This document shows positions 25,831 to 39,167 of a stretch of 64,000 nucleotides of DNA, piece after piece. This DNA comes from Bradyrhizobium guangzhouense (lineage in GTDB: Bacteria; Pseudomonadota; Alphaproteobacteria; Rhizobiales; Xanthobacteraceae). A program made the translations under genes and the position numbers. The stretch covers positions 186,001 to 250,000 of the forward strand of contig NZ_CP030053.1 of the NCBI RefSeq assembly GCF_004114955.1, read 5' to 3'. How positions within the stretch are numbered: position 1 is the first letter of the stretch; each line of letters starts with the position of its first letter. Under the pieces are notes generated by a model that did no database searches, was not told where the DNA came from, and worked only from the letters and a program-made list of their open reading frames with translations.

Positions 25831-26280
25831 ATGGCGCCCAAGCACCACCCGACCCCGCTCTCCGGAGGCGACCGCAAGGCGCTGCGGAAGGAATTGGGGA
25901 AAGCCCGCGCGATGACGACGATTCTCGCCAGCCAGGCTGCCGAAGCCCGCGCCAATGGCGAGGCCCTCATAAAGCAGGCCGACAGGCTCCTCAGCGAGTC
26001 TTGGAACGAACGGATGTGGGCATCGGGGGGCCCGATCGACCCGTCGCCGACGATCGACCAGGCCATCAACGGCGGTTTCGCGTGGCTAGAGATCGAGTGT
26101 TCGCGGTGCAAGACCCGGCGGGAGGTGGATTTGGCGACGCTGCGCCATCCGCCGACGACCTTCGTGCATGACCTGGCGAGTCGGCTCCGTTGCAGCAAGT
26201 GCGCCAAGGCCAATCGCCGCCCGCCAGCCACGCTGCTACAACTGGCTCAGCGCCCTCGCCAGGCCGCGCCGGAGACCTGA
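25831..26280 (+). CDS. Zinc-ribbon protein, related to the preceding gene product
   Basis: 149 residues from ATG 25831 (GGGGGACGG before it). An N-terminal helical region (KALRKELGKARAMTTILASQAAEARANGEALIKQADRLL) is followed by CSRCKTRREVDLATLRHPP, a helix VHDLASRLRCSKC and a basic tail. The CxxC-strand-helix-CxxC plan matches the neighbour upstream, which suggests old duplication. It ends two bases before the SRAP gene, so the genes are co-transcribed. Function unknown; single-stranded DNA or protein binding is possible. Confidence 0.65.
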   Translation: MAPKHHPTPLSGGDRKALRKELGKARAMTTILASQAAEARANGEALIKQADRLLSESWNERMWASGGPIDPSPTIDQAINGGFAWLEIECSRCKTRREVDLATLRHPPTTFVHDLASRLRCSKCAKANRRPPATLLQLAQRPRQAAPET

Positions 26281-26282
26281 CG

Positions 26283-27002
26283 ATGTGCAACCTCTACTCG
26301 ATCACGACGAACCAAGCTGCCATCAGCGCGCTGTTCCGCGTCGTCAACCGGTACGTCGGCAACCTTGCGCCGATGCCGGGCGTGTTTCCGGACTACACCG
26401 CGCCGATCGTCCGGACCGGCGCCGGCGGCCGGGAGCTCGCGACCGCGCGATGGGGCATGCCGTCGTCGGCGCAAGCGCTCTTGGTGGCGACGAAGAAGCG
26501 CGCCGCGAAGCTGGAGGCCAAGGGCAAGACCGTCGATTTCAAGGAATTGCTTCGGATGGAGCCGGATTCCGGAACCACGAACATCCGCAACGTGACGTCC
26601 AAGCACTGGACCCGGTGGCTGGGTCCGGAGCACCGCTGCGTGGTGCCGTTCAACTCGTTCAGCGAGTTCAACAAGGCAGAGGGCGGTGACATCTGGTTCG
26701 CGCTCGACGAGAGCCGTCCGCTCGCATGCTTCGCCGGGATCTGGGCGAACTGGACTTCGGTCCGGAAGGTCAAGGAAGGCGAGACCACCAACGACCTCTA
26801 CGCATTCCTGACGACGGAGGCGAACGCCGAAATCGGCGCCATCCATCCGAAGGCGATGCCGGTGATCCTGACCACGCCGGAGGAGGTCGAGACCTGGATG
26901 ACCGCGCCTCCGGACGAGGCCCTCAAGCTGCAGCGGCCGCTGCAGGACGGGTCGCTCCGGATCGTCGCCCGCGGGGTCAAGGAAGATGCGGAGGTTGCAT
27001 GA
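26283..27002 (+). CDS. SRAP/HMCES-family abasic-site protein (YedK-like)
   Basis: SRAP proteins crosslink through Cys2 to abasic sites in single-stranded DNA and so protect forks; they were first named for their link to SOS genes. The 239-residue product starts MCNLYS, so Cys2 becomes N-terminal after Met removal. Also visible: TNIRNVTSKHW (conserved Asn), RCVVPFNSFSEF with the Glu of the active site, FAGIWANW, and AIHPKAMPVIL with the catalytic His. All key positions are present. It lies in the SOS-box run, 2 bp after the zinc-ribbon gene, and its stop overlaps the next gene as ATGA. Confidence 0.92.
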   Translation: MCNLYSITTNQAAISALFRVVNRYVGNLAPMPGVFPDYTAPIVRTGAGGRELATARWGMPSSAQALLVATKKRAAKLEAKGKTVDFKELLRMEPDSGTTNIRNVTSKHWTRWLGPEHRCVVPFNSFSEFNKAEGGDIWFALDESRPLACFAGIWANWTSVRKVKEGETTNDLYAFLTTEANAEIGAIHPKAMPVILTTPEEVETWMTAPPDEALKLQRPLQDGSLRIVARGVKEDAEVA

Positions 27003-27688
27003 CGTCCCGATCGGTCTACCCTTTGGAGGCCGGCCGCCTCTACGGAATTGGCGACTTGCGCGCTGCCGAAGCTCTGCTGCTGGCGGAGCGCCAGTCCGAT
27101 CAGGATCTGTCCTCCAGATTGCGGGTTCAAAGCCGAAAGGAAATCGCCTGGGCGAAAACGCGAAACGAAGAGTGGTCGCCGCTGCTTCTGCTCGCCGACG
27201 GCCTCCGCCTCGACGATGCCGACACATTCCGTTGGACGCCGGAGGGCGCCGCCGACTTCGTGATCGTTTCGGGCGAGAAGACGCTGAACGTCCAGTGCAC
27301 GATGGCCTACGACGAGCCGGAGGACGCCGCGTACAGCAGCGGCCATCTCCATCACCTGGAGATGAAACATCAACGCGAAAACGGATTCTACTTCGGGGGC
27401 GGCCGCATCTCCGAGCCGACCGTCCGCGACGTCGCGGAGCAGCTGACGACGTGGCGGGCCGGCATCGCCTCGGCGGTGAGAACGAAGCTATCCAATACGA
27501 ACTACGTCGGGCAGGAACTCGATCTGCTCGTTTACGCCAGAATGTGCTCGTTCGATCTCGTCGATTTCTCCTTGACGGAGGTCGTCGCCCCCGCCCTGGA
27601 CGCGATCGGAAAGGCCGATTGGGGGCGGCTCTTCGCCAACATCTACGTCGTCGACAACGGAGAATTCGTGCGGGTCGCCCGGGACTAG
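26999..27688 (+). CDS. Hypothetical protein coupled to the SRAP gene
   Basis: 229 residues, family not recognised. It has a helical N-terminal region (DLRAAEALLLAERQSDQDLSSRLRVQSRKEIAWAKTRNEEWSPLLLL), then a strand-rich middle (FVIVSGEKTLNVQCTMAYDEP, HHLEMKHQRENGFYFGGG) and a C-terminal VGQELDLLVYARMCSFDLVDFSL. The sequence DFVI...NVQCTMAYDE recalls nuclease folds that bear a D...(E/Q)xK-like strand, but I cannot identify a full site. The ATGA overlap with SRAP implies coupled synthesis and a related role. Confidence 0.6.
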   Translation: MTSRSVYPLEAGRLYGIGDLRAAEALLLAERQSDQDLSSRLRVQSRKEIAWAKTRNEEWSPLLLLADGLRLDDADTFRWTPEGAADFVIVSGEKTLNVQCTMAYDEPEDAAYSSGHLHHLEMKHQRENGFYFGGGRISEPTVRDVAEQLTTWRAGIASAVRTKLSNTNYVGQELDLLVYARMCSFDLVDFSLTEVVAPALDAIGKADWGRLFANIYVVDNGEFVRVARD

Positions 27689-27759
27689 CGACGCGCCGCA
27701 TCATATATGCGAGCACGGGTCCGCCGGCATGAGCCCGGCGGCGCCCTTATGGAGCCGTC

Positions 27760-29544
27760 ATGAAAACGCCAGGCCTGATCCTTCCCAGGTCCGCCCAACG
27801 ACAGTCGTCGATGACGTCGAACGAGATCGGCGTCTTCGTTCCACCCGACGCCCTGTTTCCCGACGTCGAGGCGACCGAAGCGACGATGGAGGAGTTGCTT
27901 CGGCCCCTCGGCCGCGACGCCGTGCTGGTGGCCTGCGCGCGGCTGAATACGGTGGTGAGCGGGACCGGCGTGCCCGACATCAAGGAACGCCAACAACGAG
28001 CGATCAACATGATCTGCAGCGGCGAGGATCTGGACCGCATCAACGCGTTCGCTCGAACCCGCCCTTCCGGCGATCTTCCGGTCGTATTCTTCCGAGGCCA
28101 GCTGCTGGAACTGATGCGCTGGGCCGTCCGCTGCTGCGACGCGGCGGTCGGCGCCGAGTCGCTCGAGGATCCCGCGGGCCGGAGCCGCCTGCTTCAGGCC
28201 GCGCTCATCGCCAGCAAGCTCTGGGGCGAGCGCGTCTTTGCCGGTCGGCTATCCGGAGTCCTTCCGGTCGACGACGCCCGCAAACTGGCTCTCGGCGCGT
28301 TTCGCCGCGGGCTCGAGGAATCGGCGATTGCGCCGCATATCGGAGCCACGCTCGGCCGCGGGTGGGCGCTGTTCTCCGAGCACTTTCCGCGCCACTATCC
28401 GGACTTCGCCGCGGAATTCCTGGACGCGACCGGTCTCACCGTGGAGCAATACTTCACTTGCGTCACGGGTCTTGCCCTGTACTTGCCCTTCGACTCCGAA
28501 GGAGGGGCCCTATTCAACGCACAAACCGTCGCCGACGCGACCGCCTACCGCGAGAAGTTCGCCAAATACATGGATTCTGAATCCCAGACGCCGGAAGAGC
28601 TCGCGGTCACGCTCTGGGACGGATTCACCGAACGCGGTTACCGGGACCTGCGTGAGCGCCCCATACTGCGGCTGGCGAACGGGCGGGCCATCATCATCGA
28701 TCCCGTCTTCTTCAGCGAGAAGATATCGGTAGGCCCGCTATTCCATCTGCTGCCGAAGGCACGCAGCGCCAACGAAGTGTTCGGCGCGTTCGGAAACGCA
28801 TTCGAGGACTACGCGAACGGCATTTTGAGGCGAATGTATCCGGACCGTCCCGGCTTGGCCTCGCGCCTCCAATGCGGCGTCGAGGCGTGCGATCGCGAGA
28901 ATCGCGATTTCGAGATCGATGCACTGCTCGACTACATCCCTCAGACCGTGATCTTCGAGCAGAAGGCCGCCTGGTTGAAGGACGAGATCGTGCTCGGCGA
29001 TATCGACGACTGGATCGAGCAGATACGGTCGCGCTACGGGATCGCGACCGCGTCCGCCGGCGGGAAGAAGGAGCGGCCGAAAGGCGTCGCGCAATTGGCG
29101 CAGATCGTCCGGCGGATTCTCGATGGAAATTGCGGAGAGGCGCAGCGCGCATTCGATGGGGTGGCCGTCATCCATCCGGTCCTGCTGGTCCACGACACGC
29201 GGTTGAACGCGCCGGCATACGGCACGTTTCTCGATTCGGAATTCCGCCGATTGCTCGGCGAAGTGCCTGGGGGAAGGCGGGTAATGACCTTGGCGATCAT
29301 GACGATCTCCGACCTCGAAAATCTAGAATCGTCGGTTTCGGAATTCGCCATGCAGCAACTGCTGGCGGACTATGCGTGCGCGCACCCGGAAGGGCTCGTC
29401 TCCCTGCACAACTTCATGGTCCATGACGAGAGATACGCGGACAGGATCAAGCCGAGCCCGCAATTGATGGCCGATTCGCAGCGTCTTATCGAACTCGCGC
29501 AGCGCGAGTTGTTTCCGAAGTCGGCGGCCATAGTCGGTCCATGA
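27760..29544 (+). CDS. PD-(D/E)xK nuclease-like protein coupled to DinB
   Basis: 594 residues; GGAG 5 bases before the ATG. The N-terminal two thirds are helical and unrecognised. From about residue 345 a nuclease core appears: Glu349 (GNAFEDYANGIL), Asp387 (RDFEIDALLDY) and Glu400-Gln-Lys402 (TVIFEQKAAWL), which fits the E...D...ExK pattern with normal spacing. The end has a further alpha/beta part (AQRAFDGVAVIHPVLLVHDTRL). Its stop overlaps the dinB start as ATGA, placing a nuclease and a translesion polymerase under one transcript in the SOS-box run. The substrate is unknown. Confidence 0.72.
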   Translation: MKTPGLILPRSAQRQSSMTSNEIGVFVPPDALFPDVEATEATMEELLRPLGRDAVLVACARLNTVVSGTGVPDIKERQQRAINMICSGEDLDRINAFARTRPSGDLPVVFFRGQLLELMRWAVRCCDAAVGAESLEDPAGRSRLLQAALIASKLWGERVFAGRLSGVLPVDDARKLALGAFRRGLEESAIAPHIGATLGRGWALFSEHFPRHYPDFAAEFLDATGLTVEQYFTCVTGLALYLPFDSEGGALFNAQTVADATAYREKFAKYMDSESQTPEELAVTLWDGFTERGYRDLRERPILRLANGRAIIIDPVFFSEKISVGPLFHLLPKARSANEVFGAFGNAFEDYANGILRRMYPDRPGLASRLQCGVEACDRENRDFEIDALLDYIPQTVIFEQKAAWLKDEIVLGDIDDWIEQIRSRYGIATASAGGKKERPKGVAQLAQIVRRILDGNCGEAQRAFDGVAVIHPVLLVHDTRLNAPAYGTFLDSEFRRLLGEVPGGRRVMTLAIMTISDLENLESSVSEFAMQQLLADYACAHPEGLVSLHNFMVHDERYADRIKPSPQLMADSQRLIELAQRELFPKSAAIVGP

Positions 29545-30623
29545 CGGAAACCCGCCACGTGCATCGGAAGATCATCCACGTCGACATGGACGCCTTCTAC
29601 GCATCGGTAGAGCAGCGGGATAATCCGGATCTACGCGGCAAACCGGTAGCCGTCGGCGGATCCCGCGAGCGCGGTGTCGTGGCGGCCGCCAGCTACGAAG
29701 CCCGCAAATTCGGCGTTCGGTCGGCGATGCCGTCCGTCACCGCCAAGCGGCAGTGTCCGGACCTGATCTTCGTGAAGCCGCGCTTCGAGATCTACAAGGC
29801 GGTCTCGCAGCAGATACGCGAGATCTTCGCCGAGCACACGCCGATCATCGAGCCGCTGTCGCTCGACGAGGCCTATCTCGACGTCACCGAGAACCTGCAG
29901 AACATCCCGCTGGCGCGCGACGTCGCGCTCGCGATCCGCGCCAAGATCAAGGAGGTCACCGGCCTCAACGCATCCGCCGGAATCTCCTACAACAAGTTTC
30001 TGGCGAAGCTCGCCTCCGACCATCGCAAGCCGAACGGCCAGTTCGTCATCACGCCCGAGATGGGTCCATCGTTCGTCGAGGCGCTGCCCGTCGGCAAATT
30101 CCACGGTATCGGACCGGCGACCAGCGCGAAGATGAACTCGCTCGGCCTCCACACCGGCCTGGACATGCGCAACCAGACGCTGGAGTTCATGCAGGCCAAT
30201 TTCGGCAAGGCCGGCGCGTACTACTACTGGATTTCGCGGGGCGTCGACGATCGCGAGGTCCGCGCCAACCGGATCCGGAAGTCGATCGGCGCAGAGAACA
30301 CGTTCGCCAGCGACCTGACCGAATTCGAACCCATGGCTGCCGAACTGCAGCCGCTGATCGACAAGGTCTGGCGCCATTGCGAGGAGAAAGGTTCGCGGGG
30401 ACGAACGGTCACGCTGAAGATGAAATTCAACGACTTCGAGATCATCACGCGCAGCAGGTCGGTCCCGATCGCGGTATCGAGCCGAGACGACCTGGAGCGG
30501 CTCTCGATCGCGCTTCTGCAGCACGAAGTGCCCGTTCCGAAGCCCGTCCGGCTTCTCGGCGTCTCGCTCTCCTCGCTGCAAGGCGGCGACGAGGAAGAAC
30601 CGCAACTCGGGCTTCCGATCTGA
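29541..30623 (+). CDS. dinB: DNA polymerase IV (Y-family translesion polymerase)
   Basis: Error-prone polymerase that bypasses damaged bases. 360 residues with the family elements in order: IIHVDMDAFYASVEQRDNP (metal-binding Asp15), GVVAAASYEARKFGVRSAMP, IEPLSLDEAYLDVT (Asp109, Glu110), GLNASAGISYNKFLAKLASD, then the HhH thumb and little finger. The C-terminal QLGLPI resembles a beta-clamp-binding peptide. It overlaps the nuclease gene by ATGA. A chromosomal dinB is usual in rhizobia, so this is likely an extra copy carried by the island. Confidence 0.95.
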   Translation: MTETRHVHRKIIHVDMDAFYASVEQRDNPDLRGKPVAVGGSRERGVVAAASYEARKFGVRSAMPSVTAKRQCPDLIFVKPRFEIYKAVSQQIREIFAEHTPIIEPLSLDEAYLDVTENLQNIPLARDVALAIRAKIKEVTGLNASAGISYNKFLAKLASDHRKPNGQFVITPEMGPSFVEALPVGKFHGIGPATSAKMNSLGLHTGLDMRNQTLEFMQANFGKAGAYYYWISRGVDDREVRANRIRKSIGAENTFASDLTEFEPMAAELQPLIDKVWRHCEEKGSRGRTVTLKMKFNDFEIITRSRSVPIAVSSRDDLERLSIALLQHEVPVPKPVRLLGVSLSSLQGGDEEEPQLGLPI

Positions 30624-30634
30624 GCACGCAGCGC

Positions 30635-31042
30635 ATGATCAGCATCTCCCGAACCGGCAGCATGAGATCGCCCGTCGTCGTCGTCGGTCGGTTCGCCCTG
30701 AAGTTCGCACGGAACGCGCGCGGACGCGCGAGCAATCTGTACGAAGCGAAGCTCTATCGAAGCGCCAACGAGACGCGTCGCAACCTGCTGTGCCCTGTTC
30801 TCTGGGTTTCCCGAAACGGTTTCGTGCAGATCATGAGGGCGGCGAAACCGCTCGACGACATGATGAGCTTGGACGAGTACATGAACTTCGCGGAGGTCTG
30901 GGACAAAATGCCGGGGGAAGACAGCTGTCCCTTCGAACCGAAGGCGTCCGACTGGGGGTGGTTCGAAGGCAGGATGGTCGCGCTGGATTACTCGACTCCC
31001 GCCTGGGAGGCCGACGAACCTACTTCCTCTTCAGTCCCTTGA
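30635..31042 (+). CDS. Hypothetical protein, last gene of the SOS-box run
   Basis: 135 residues from ATG 30635, 11 bp after dinB. Segments such as VVVVGRFALKFARNARGRASNLYEAKLYRSANETRR and CPVLWVSRNGFVQIMRAAKPL recall conserved rhizobial hypothetical proteins with a loosely kinase-like beginning (ALKFAR Lys, E in YEAKLYR), but no catalytic loop follows. The last 23 bases overlap the convergent ligase gene. Function unknown. Confidence 0.6.
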   Translation: MISISRTGSMRSPVVVVGRFALKFARNARGRASNLYEAKLYRSANETRRNLLCPVLWVSRNGFVQIMRAAKPLDDMMSLDEYMNFAEVWDKMPGEDSCPFEPKASDWGWFEGRMVALDYSTPAWEADEPTSSSVP

Positions 31043-31943
31043 ACGAGCTCTGCCGCAGCAGGCCGTCCGACGTGATGTCCCGGTACTCGACGTCCGCGAA
31101 GAAAGTCGGCTCGACCCACGTGGCCTTCGGCTTCCTGATCGGCTTCGTCAGCTTGGATTTCGGGCTCACCACGGTATCGAGCTGCTTTCTGATCTGGCTC
31201 GAGACGGTTCGCGACCAGCCGGTCCCCACCTTTCCCATGTAGACGAGATCCTTGCCCTCGCGCTTTCCAAGGTACAGCGCGGCCACTCCGGTGGGATCCT
31301 TGACGAAGCCGATGATCGGGAATTTGCCCTTCTGCACGGTCTTGATCTTTAGCCACCCTTCGTTCCGGTCGGAACGGTAAGGTGCCTGCGCGTTCTTCGA
31401 GACGATGCCCTCGAAATTCAGCTTCGCGGCGTGCTCGAACATCTCTTGTCCGTCGCCGGTCAGGTGCTCCGAGTAGATGACGGGATGCCCGATGTCGTTT
31501 GCCCCGAGCAGGTCGGAGAGCATTTGCTTGCGCTCTACCTGGGGAAGTTTGCGGAGGTCTCCGTTCCTCCAGAGCAGGTCAAAGGCGTAGTAGATCAGCC
31601 TATCCTGTTTGCCCGCTGCGAGTTCGGCCTGGAGCTCGGAGAAGTTGGTACGGCCCTCATGTATGACCACAACCTCTCCGTCGAGTATGGCTTGACCGGG
31701 GATGTCCAATGCACCTGCGATCATGGAGAATCTCTTCGTCCAGTCCAACCCGTTTCGGGTGAACACTCGCTTCTTCCCGTTCTGGAGGTGGACTTGAACC
31801 CGGTAGCCGTCGAACTTGATCTCGTGAAGCCATTGGTCGCCGGACGGCGCCTTGGCCTTCAGCGTGGCCAGTTGAGGCTTGATGAATCCGGGCATTCCCG
31901 CCGACGGGACCGCTGCAACTACTCTCCGCGCACTCTTGGCCAT
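31020..31943 (-). CDS. ligD: Stand-alone LigD-type ATP-dependent DNA ligase
   Basis: Bacterial NHEJ ligase domain without the polymerase and phosphoesterase domains found in mycobacterial LigD. 307 residues from ATG 31943 (a TTG four codons earlier is possible). Motif I is HEIKFDGYRVQ with the adenylated Lys43; further motifs: FTRNGLDWTKRF, LDGEVVV, DLLWRNGD, FEGIVSKN and EGWLKIKTV, followed by the OB domain with GKVGTGWS. It acts with Ku to join double-strand ends; a ku gene is on the same island at 49191-50123, the metal block lying between them. It converges on the SOS-box run. Confidence 0.92.
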   Translation of the reverse strand: MAKSARRVVAAVPSAGMPGFIKPQLATLKAKAPSGDQWLHEIKFDGYRVQVHLQNGKKRVFTRNGLDWTKRFSMIAGALDIPGQAILDGEVVVIHEGRTNFSELQAELAAGKQDRLIYYAFDLLWRNGDLRKLPQVERKQMLSDLLGANDIGHPVIYSEHLTGDGQEMFEHAAKLNFEGIVSKNAQAPYRSDRNEGWLKIKTVQKGKFPIIGFVKDPTGVAALYLGKREGKDLVYMGKVGTGWSRTVSSQIRKQLDTVVSPKSKLTKPIRKPKATWVEPTFFADVEYRDITSDGLLRQSSFKGLKRK

Positions 31944-32058
31944 CACGCTACTCAAAACGGCAGCTTACCGAGGACCTCTTAAGGAAACACGCGGATTCGT
32001 CATGAAAACCGTCATTCGGCGGGCAACGCGCCCGTCGACGGCGGTACGGTGTGCTGCC

Positions 32059-32922
32059 TTATAATGACCGCTCGCTCCCATGGATCGGCTCTGCCTGGCT
32101 CAAGTCGTTTCGTGCATCCTTGATGATGGAGAAGGACGACTGCAGAAACAGGGTGGCAATGACGACCGCGACGGCTAGGTCAGGCCACGGCGTTTGTGTC
32201 CAGGCGACCAGGAGGGCGGCGATGACGACCGCAATGTTGCCGATGGCGTCGTTGCGGCTGAATAGCCATACCGCGCGCACGTTGGCATCGCCCCGCCGAT
32301 GTGGCAGGAGCACGACGGCAGCCGCCACGTTCACTGCAAGTCCAATCAGAGCAAGAACCCCCATCAGCTCAGCTTCCGGCTGATGCTGCACCAGCAGCCG
32401 ATAGGCGGTTGCGACGAGAACGCCCGCTCCCAGAACCCCTAAGAAGATACCCTGCAGCAAAGCCGCCTTGGCGCGGGCCGCCAGTCCCCAACCCACCGCG
32501 ATCAGTCCAAGGAACGAGATCACTCCGTCGCCGATGAAATCGAGCGCATCGGCCTTTACCGATTGCGAGCCGGCAAGAAAGCCACCGACGATCTCGACGA
32601 TGCCGTAGCCGGCATTGAGGAGGACCACGATCCAAAGGGCGCGCCTGTAGGCCGGCGTCACGTGCGAGAGGTCCGCTACATGGTGGTCATCTGCGTCGAT
32701 GCGCGCAAGTCTGTAGCCGAGACCTGTGATCGAGCGTTCGACCTCGGGCAGCGGTGCCGGCCCGGCTTCCGTCCGGAGCGTCATCTCCTGGGAGGCGATG
32801 GAAACCTTGACGGCTCGAACGCCCGCGACCGAAAGCGCCGCGGTTTCGATTTTGGCCGCGCAGGCGGAGCAATCCATGCCCGTGACGCGATAGCGCACCA
32901 TTCCGTCTGCGTCCGTCGTCAT
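32059..32922 (-). CDS. CDF-family cation transporter with N-terminal HMA domain
   Basis: Inner-membrane metal/proton antiporter. 287 residues; GAGGA before the ATG. The first 65 residues are a heavy-metal-associated domain with GMDCSAC (Cys18 and Cys21). Then come membrane segments of the cation diffusion facilitator fold: ALWIVVLLNAGYGIVEIVGGFLAGS, ADALDFIGDGVISFLGLIAVGW, the next two helices, and VWLFSRNDAIGNIAVVIAALLVAW. The metal-site motifs DALDFIGD and SRNDAIGN (in place of HxxxD) are present. An HMA fusion suggests Zn, Cd or Co export. It lies downstream of the czc operon on the same strand. Confidence 0.87.
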   Translation of the reverse strand: MTTDADGMVRYRVTGMDCSACAAKIETAALSVAGVRAVKVSIASQEMTLRTEAGPAPLPEVERSITGLGYRLARIDADDHHVADLSHVTPAYRRALWIVVLLNAGYGIVEIVGGFLAGSQSVKADALDFIGDGVISFLGLIAVGWGLAARAKAALLQGIFLGVLGAGVLVATAYRLLVQHQPEAELMGVLALIGLAVNVAAAVVLLPHRRGDANVRAVWLFSRNDAIGNIAVVIAALLVAWTQTPWPDLAVAVVIATLFLQSSFSIIKDARNDLSQAEPIHGSERSL

Positions 32923-32938
32923 AACGCACGTCCTCGCA

Positions 32939-33322
32939 TCATGTCCTGCCTTCCAGCCGCAGCCGCCTGTAGAGCGCCTCGACGGCCGTAGAGAAATCGA
33001 CCGCGTCGTTCCGCGCGCAGTGGTCTTCGAGGAACCGCAATTGGTCCATGAGGCCGAATGTCGGCGGATTGAGATCGAGACCGACGTCCACGCCAGGCGG
33101 CCTGCTCAATATGATTCCGCTCATGAAGCCCTGTGCCCAAGCCAGGTAGTCCCTGCTCACCTGCGGATCGGCCGCGGCGTCGGCGGTGAACTGCCGGCAT
33201 GTCGCGGCGCCGAGCCCCACGATCCGGGCAGTCCGGGCGCCTTGCTCTTCTGCGGCCACCGTGCTCCATCCCAACGCCCACATCACGCAGACGGCTGTCG
33301 AACGTCGGATGCGGCACGTCAC
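32939..33322 (-). CDS. Secreted hypothetical protein of the metal block
   Basis: 127 residues; GTG start at 33322, 8 bp after the upstream stop. A signal peptide (AVCVMWALGWSTVAAEE) precedes a small helical domain with two Cys: ATCRQFTADAAADPQVSRDYLAWAQGFMSGI and LRFLEDHCARNDAVDF, probably one disulfide. The pattern recalls small periplasmic HdeA/Rap1a-like proteins. It is probably the fourth or fifth gene of the czc transcript, with an unknown part in metal tolerance. Confidence 0.65.
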   Translation of the reverse strand: MTCRIRRSTAVCVMWALGWSTVAAEEQGARTARIVGLGAATCRQFTADAAADPQVSRDYLAWAQGFMSGIILSRPPGVDVGLDLNPPTFGLMDQLRFLEDHCARNDAVDFSTAVEALYRRLRLEGRT

Positions 33323-33330
33323 GGCCGACC

Positions 33331-37841
<4,511 letters not shown>

Positions 37842-37845
<4 letters not shown>

Positions 37846-39113
37846 CTTGAGTTCTCTCGCGCGAGCGAAAATGGATTGCCGACGAGGCCTTCGATGGTGG
37901 CGACGGCAACGTGGAAGTTCTGCAAGGCTTCCTGCTCGCGCAGGCGCGCCTGCGTGAGGCTCGCCTGGGCATCCAGTACCTCGAGCAGCGTGAAACGGCC
38001 TTGGCCGTAGCCATCAGAAATGGCCTGCGCCGCCTGCTCCGCTTTAGGGATCGCGGCTTCGCGGAGGATGGCGAGTTCACGCAGCGAACCCTGCAACGTG
38101 TCGTAGGCACGGCCTGCGATCACGATCAGCGTATTTCGGTTCGCCTCCCGCTCCGCCCTGGTCTTCGCCAGGCTCTCCTGCGCCGAGAGTATGTTACCCT
38201 GGTTCTGATCGAACACCGGGATCGGCACCGAGAGTGTCAGCCGGACCGCATCGTCGTTGGTCTCGTTGAAGTGACGCCATCCCGCAGCGATGCGCACGTC
38301 CGGATAGGGCTTCAGCCGAGCCAGCAGTAACTCCGCGTTCCGCTGCGCGTAGATCGCGGTCCAGCGCACTAGTTGAGGATTCGCGTCAATCGCGGCCACG
38401 ACCGATTGAAACGAAGGCGGTCGCCCGATGGCATCGAGCTTGCCGGATACCGAGGCGAACTTTGGTGCGGGATCACCCATTAGGACGGCCAACTCGCGGC
38501 GCGCGCTGGCGAGCGTCGATCTCAGCCGTTCGCGATCTGCCTTGACCAGAGCGGATGCAACTTCGGCCCGCCCCGTCTCCGCGGGCGACGAGGCGCCGGC
38601 TTCGACGCGCCGCTGCAGCAGCGGGGTCAGCTTGTCGATGGCGCCGACCTGCTCATCGAGAACCTGGATCCGACGCTGCGCACCCAGCACGTTGAGGAAG
38701 CCGATCGCGGTCTCAGACAGGACCTCCAATCTGACGGCCTGACGTTGGATCGACGCCGCCTCGACCCCGGCCGCACCGGCCGAAATTCGCGCCTCGCGCT
38801 TGCCGAACCATTCGAAGGCCTGACTGATCTGCAAGGTGGTTTCTGCGGATTTTGTCCCTCGATATTTGCCCGAACCGAACGAGTCGTCCTGTTCGTAGGA
38901 CACCTCCGGATTGAGCAGCGCTCCGGATTGGATCCGCTGCCCTGCCGCGATGCCCACGTCGCGCTCGGCCGCGGTGAGACGCGGACTGGAGGCAAGCGCC
39001 CGTCCCAGAGCGTCCTTCATGGAGAGCGTCTGCGAATGCGCGTGACCGACGAGCCACGGGCTCGCTAGAAACGCCGCTGCGCACGCGAAATGCGTGACCG
39101 TCCTGCGAAACAT
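37842..39113 (-). CDS. czcC: CzcC-type outer-membrane efflux channel (TolC family)
   Basis: 423 residues with a signal peptide (THFACAAAFLASPWLVGHAHSQ) and two OEP repeats of long amphipathic helices: SMKDALGRALASSPRLTAAERDVGIAAGQRIQSGALLNPEVSYEQ and, in the second half, GNILSAQESLAKTRAEREANRNTLIVIAGRAY, ending FTLLEVLDAQASLTQARLREQEALQNFHVAVATIEGL. It completes a CzcCBA tripartite pump and is the first gene of the operon; no regulator precedes it. Confidence 0.92.
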
Positions 39114-39167
39114 GAGAATGACCTGACCAAGCGATCGATCGAGCGCTCGCGCGCTCCGAGAAGATGC

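Noticed and set aside
26247..27716. 489-codon minus-strand open frame opposite the SRAP gene and its neighbour
   Set aside because: Arg-rich shadow; the plus-strand SRAP protein has all active-site residues.
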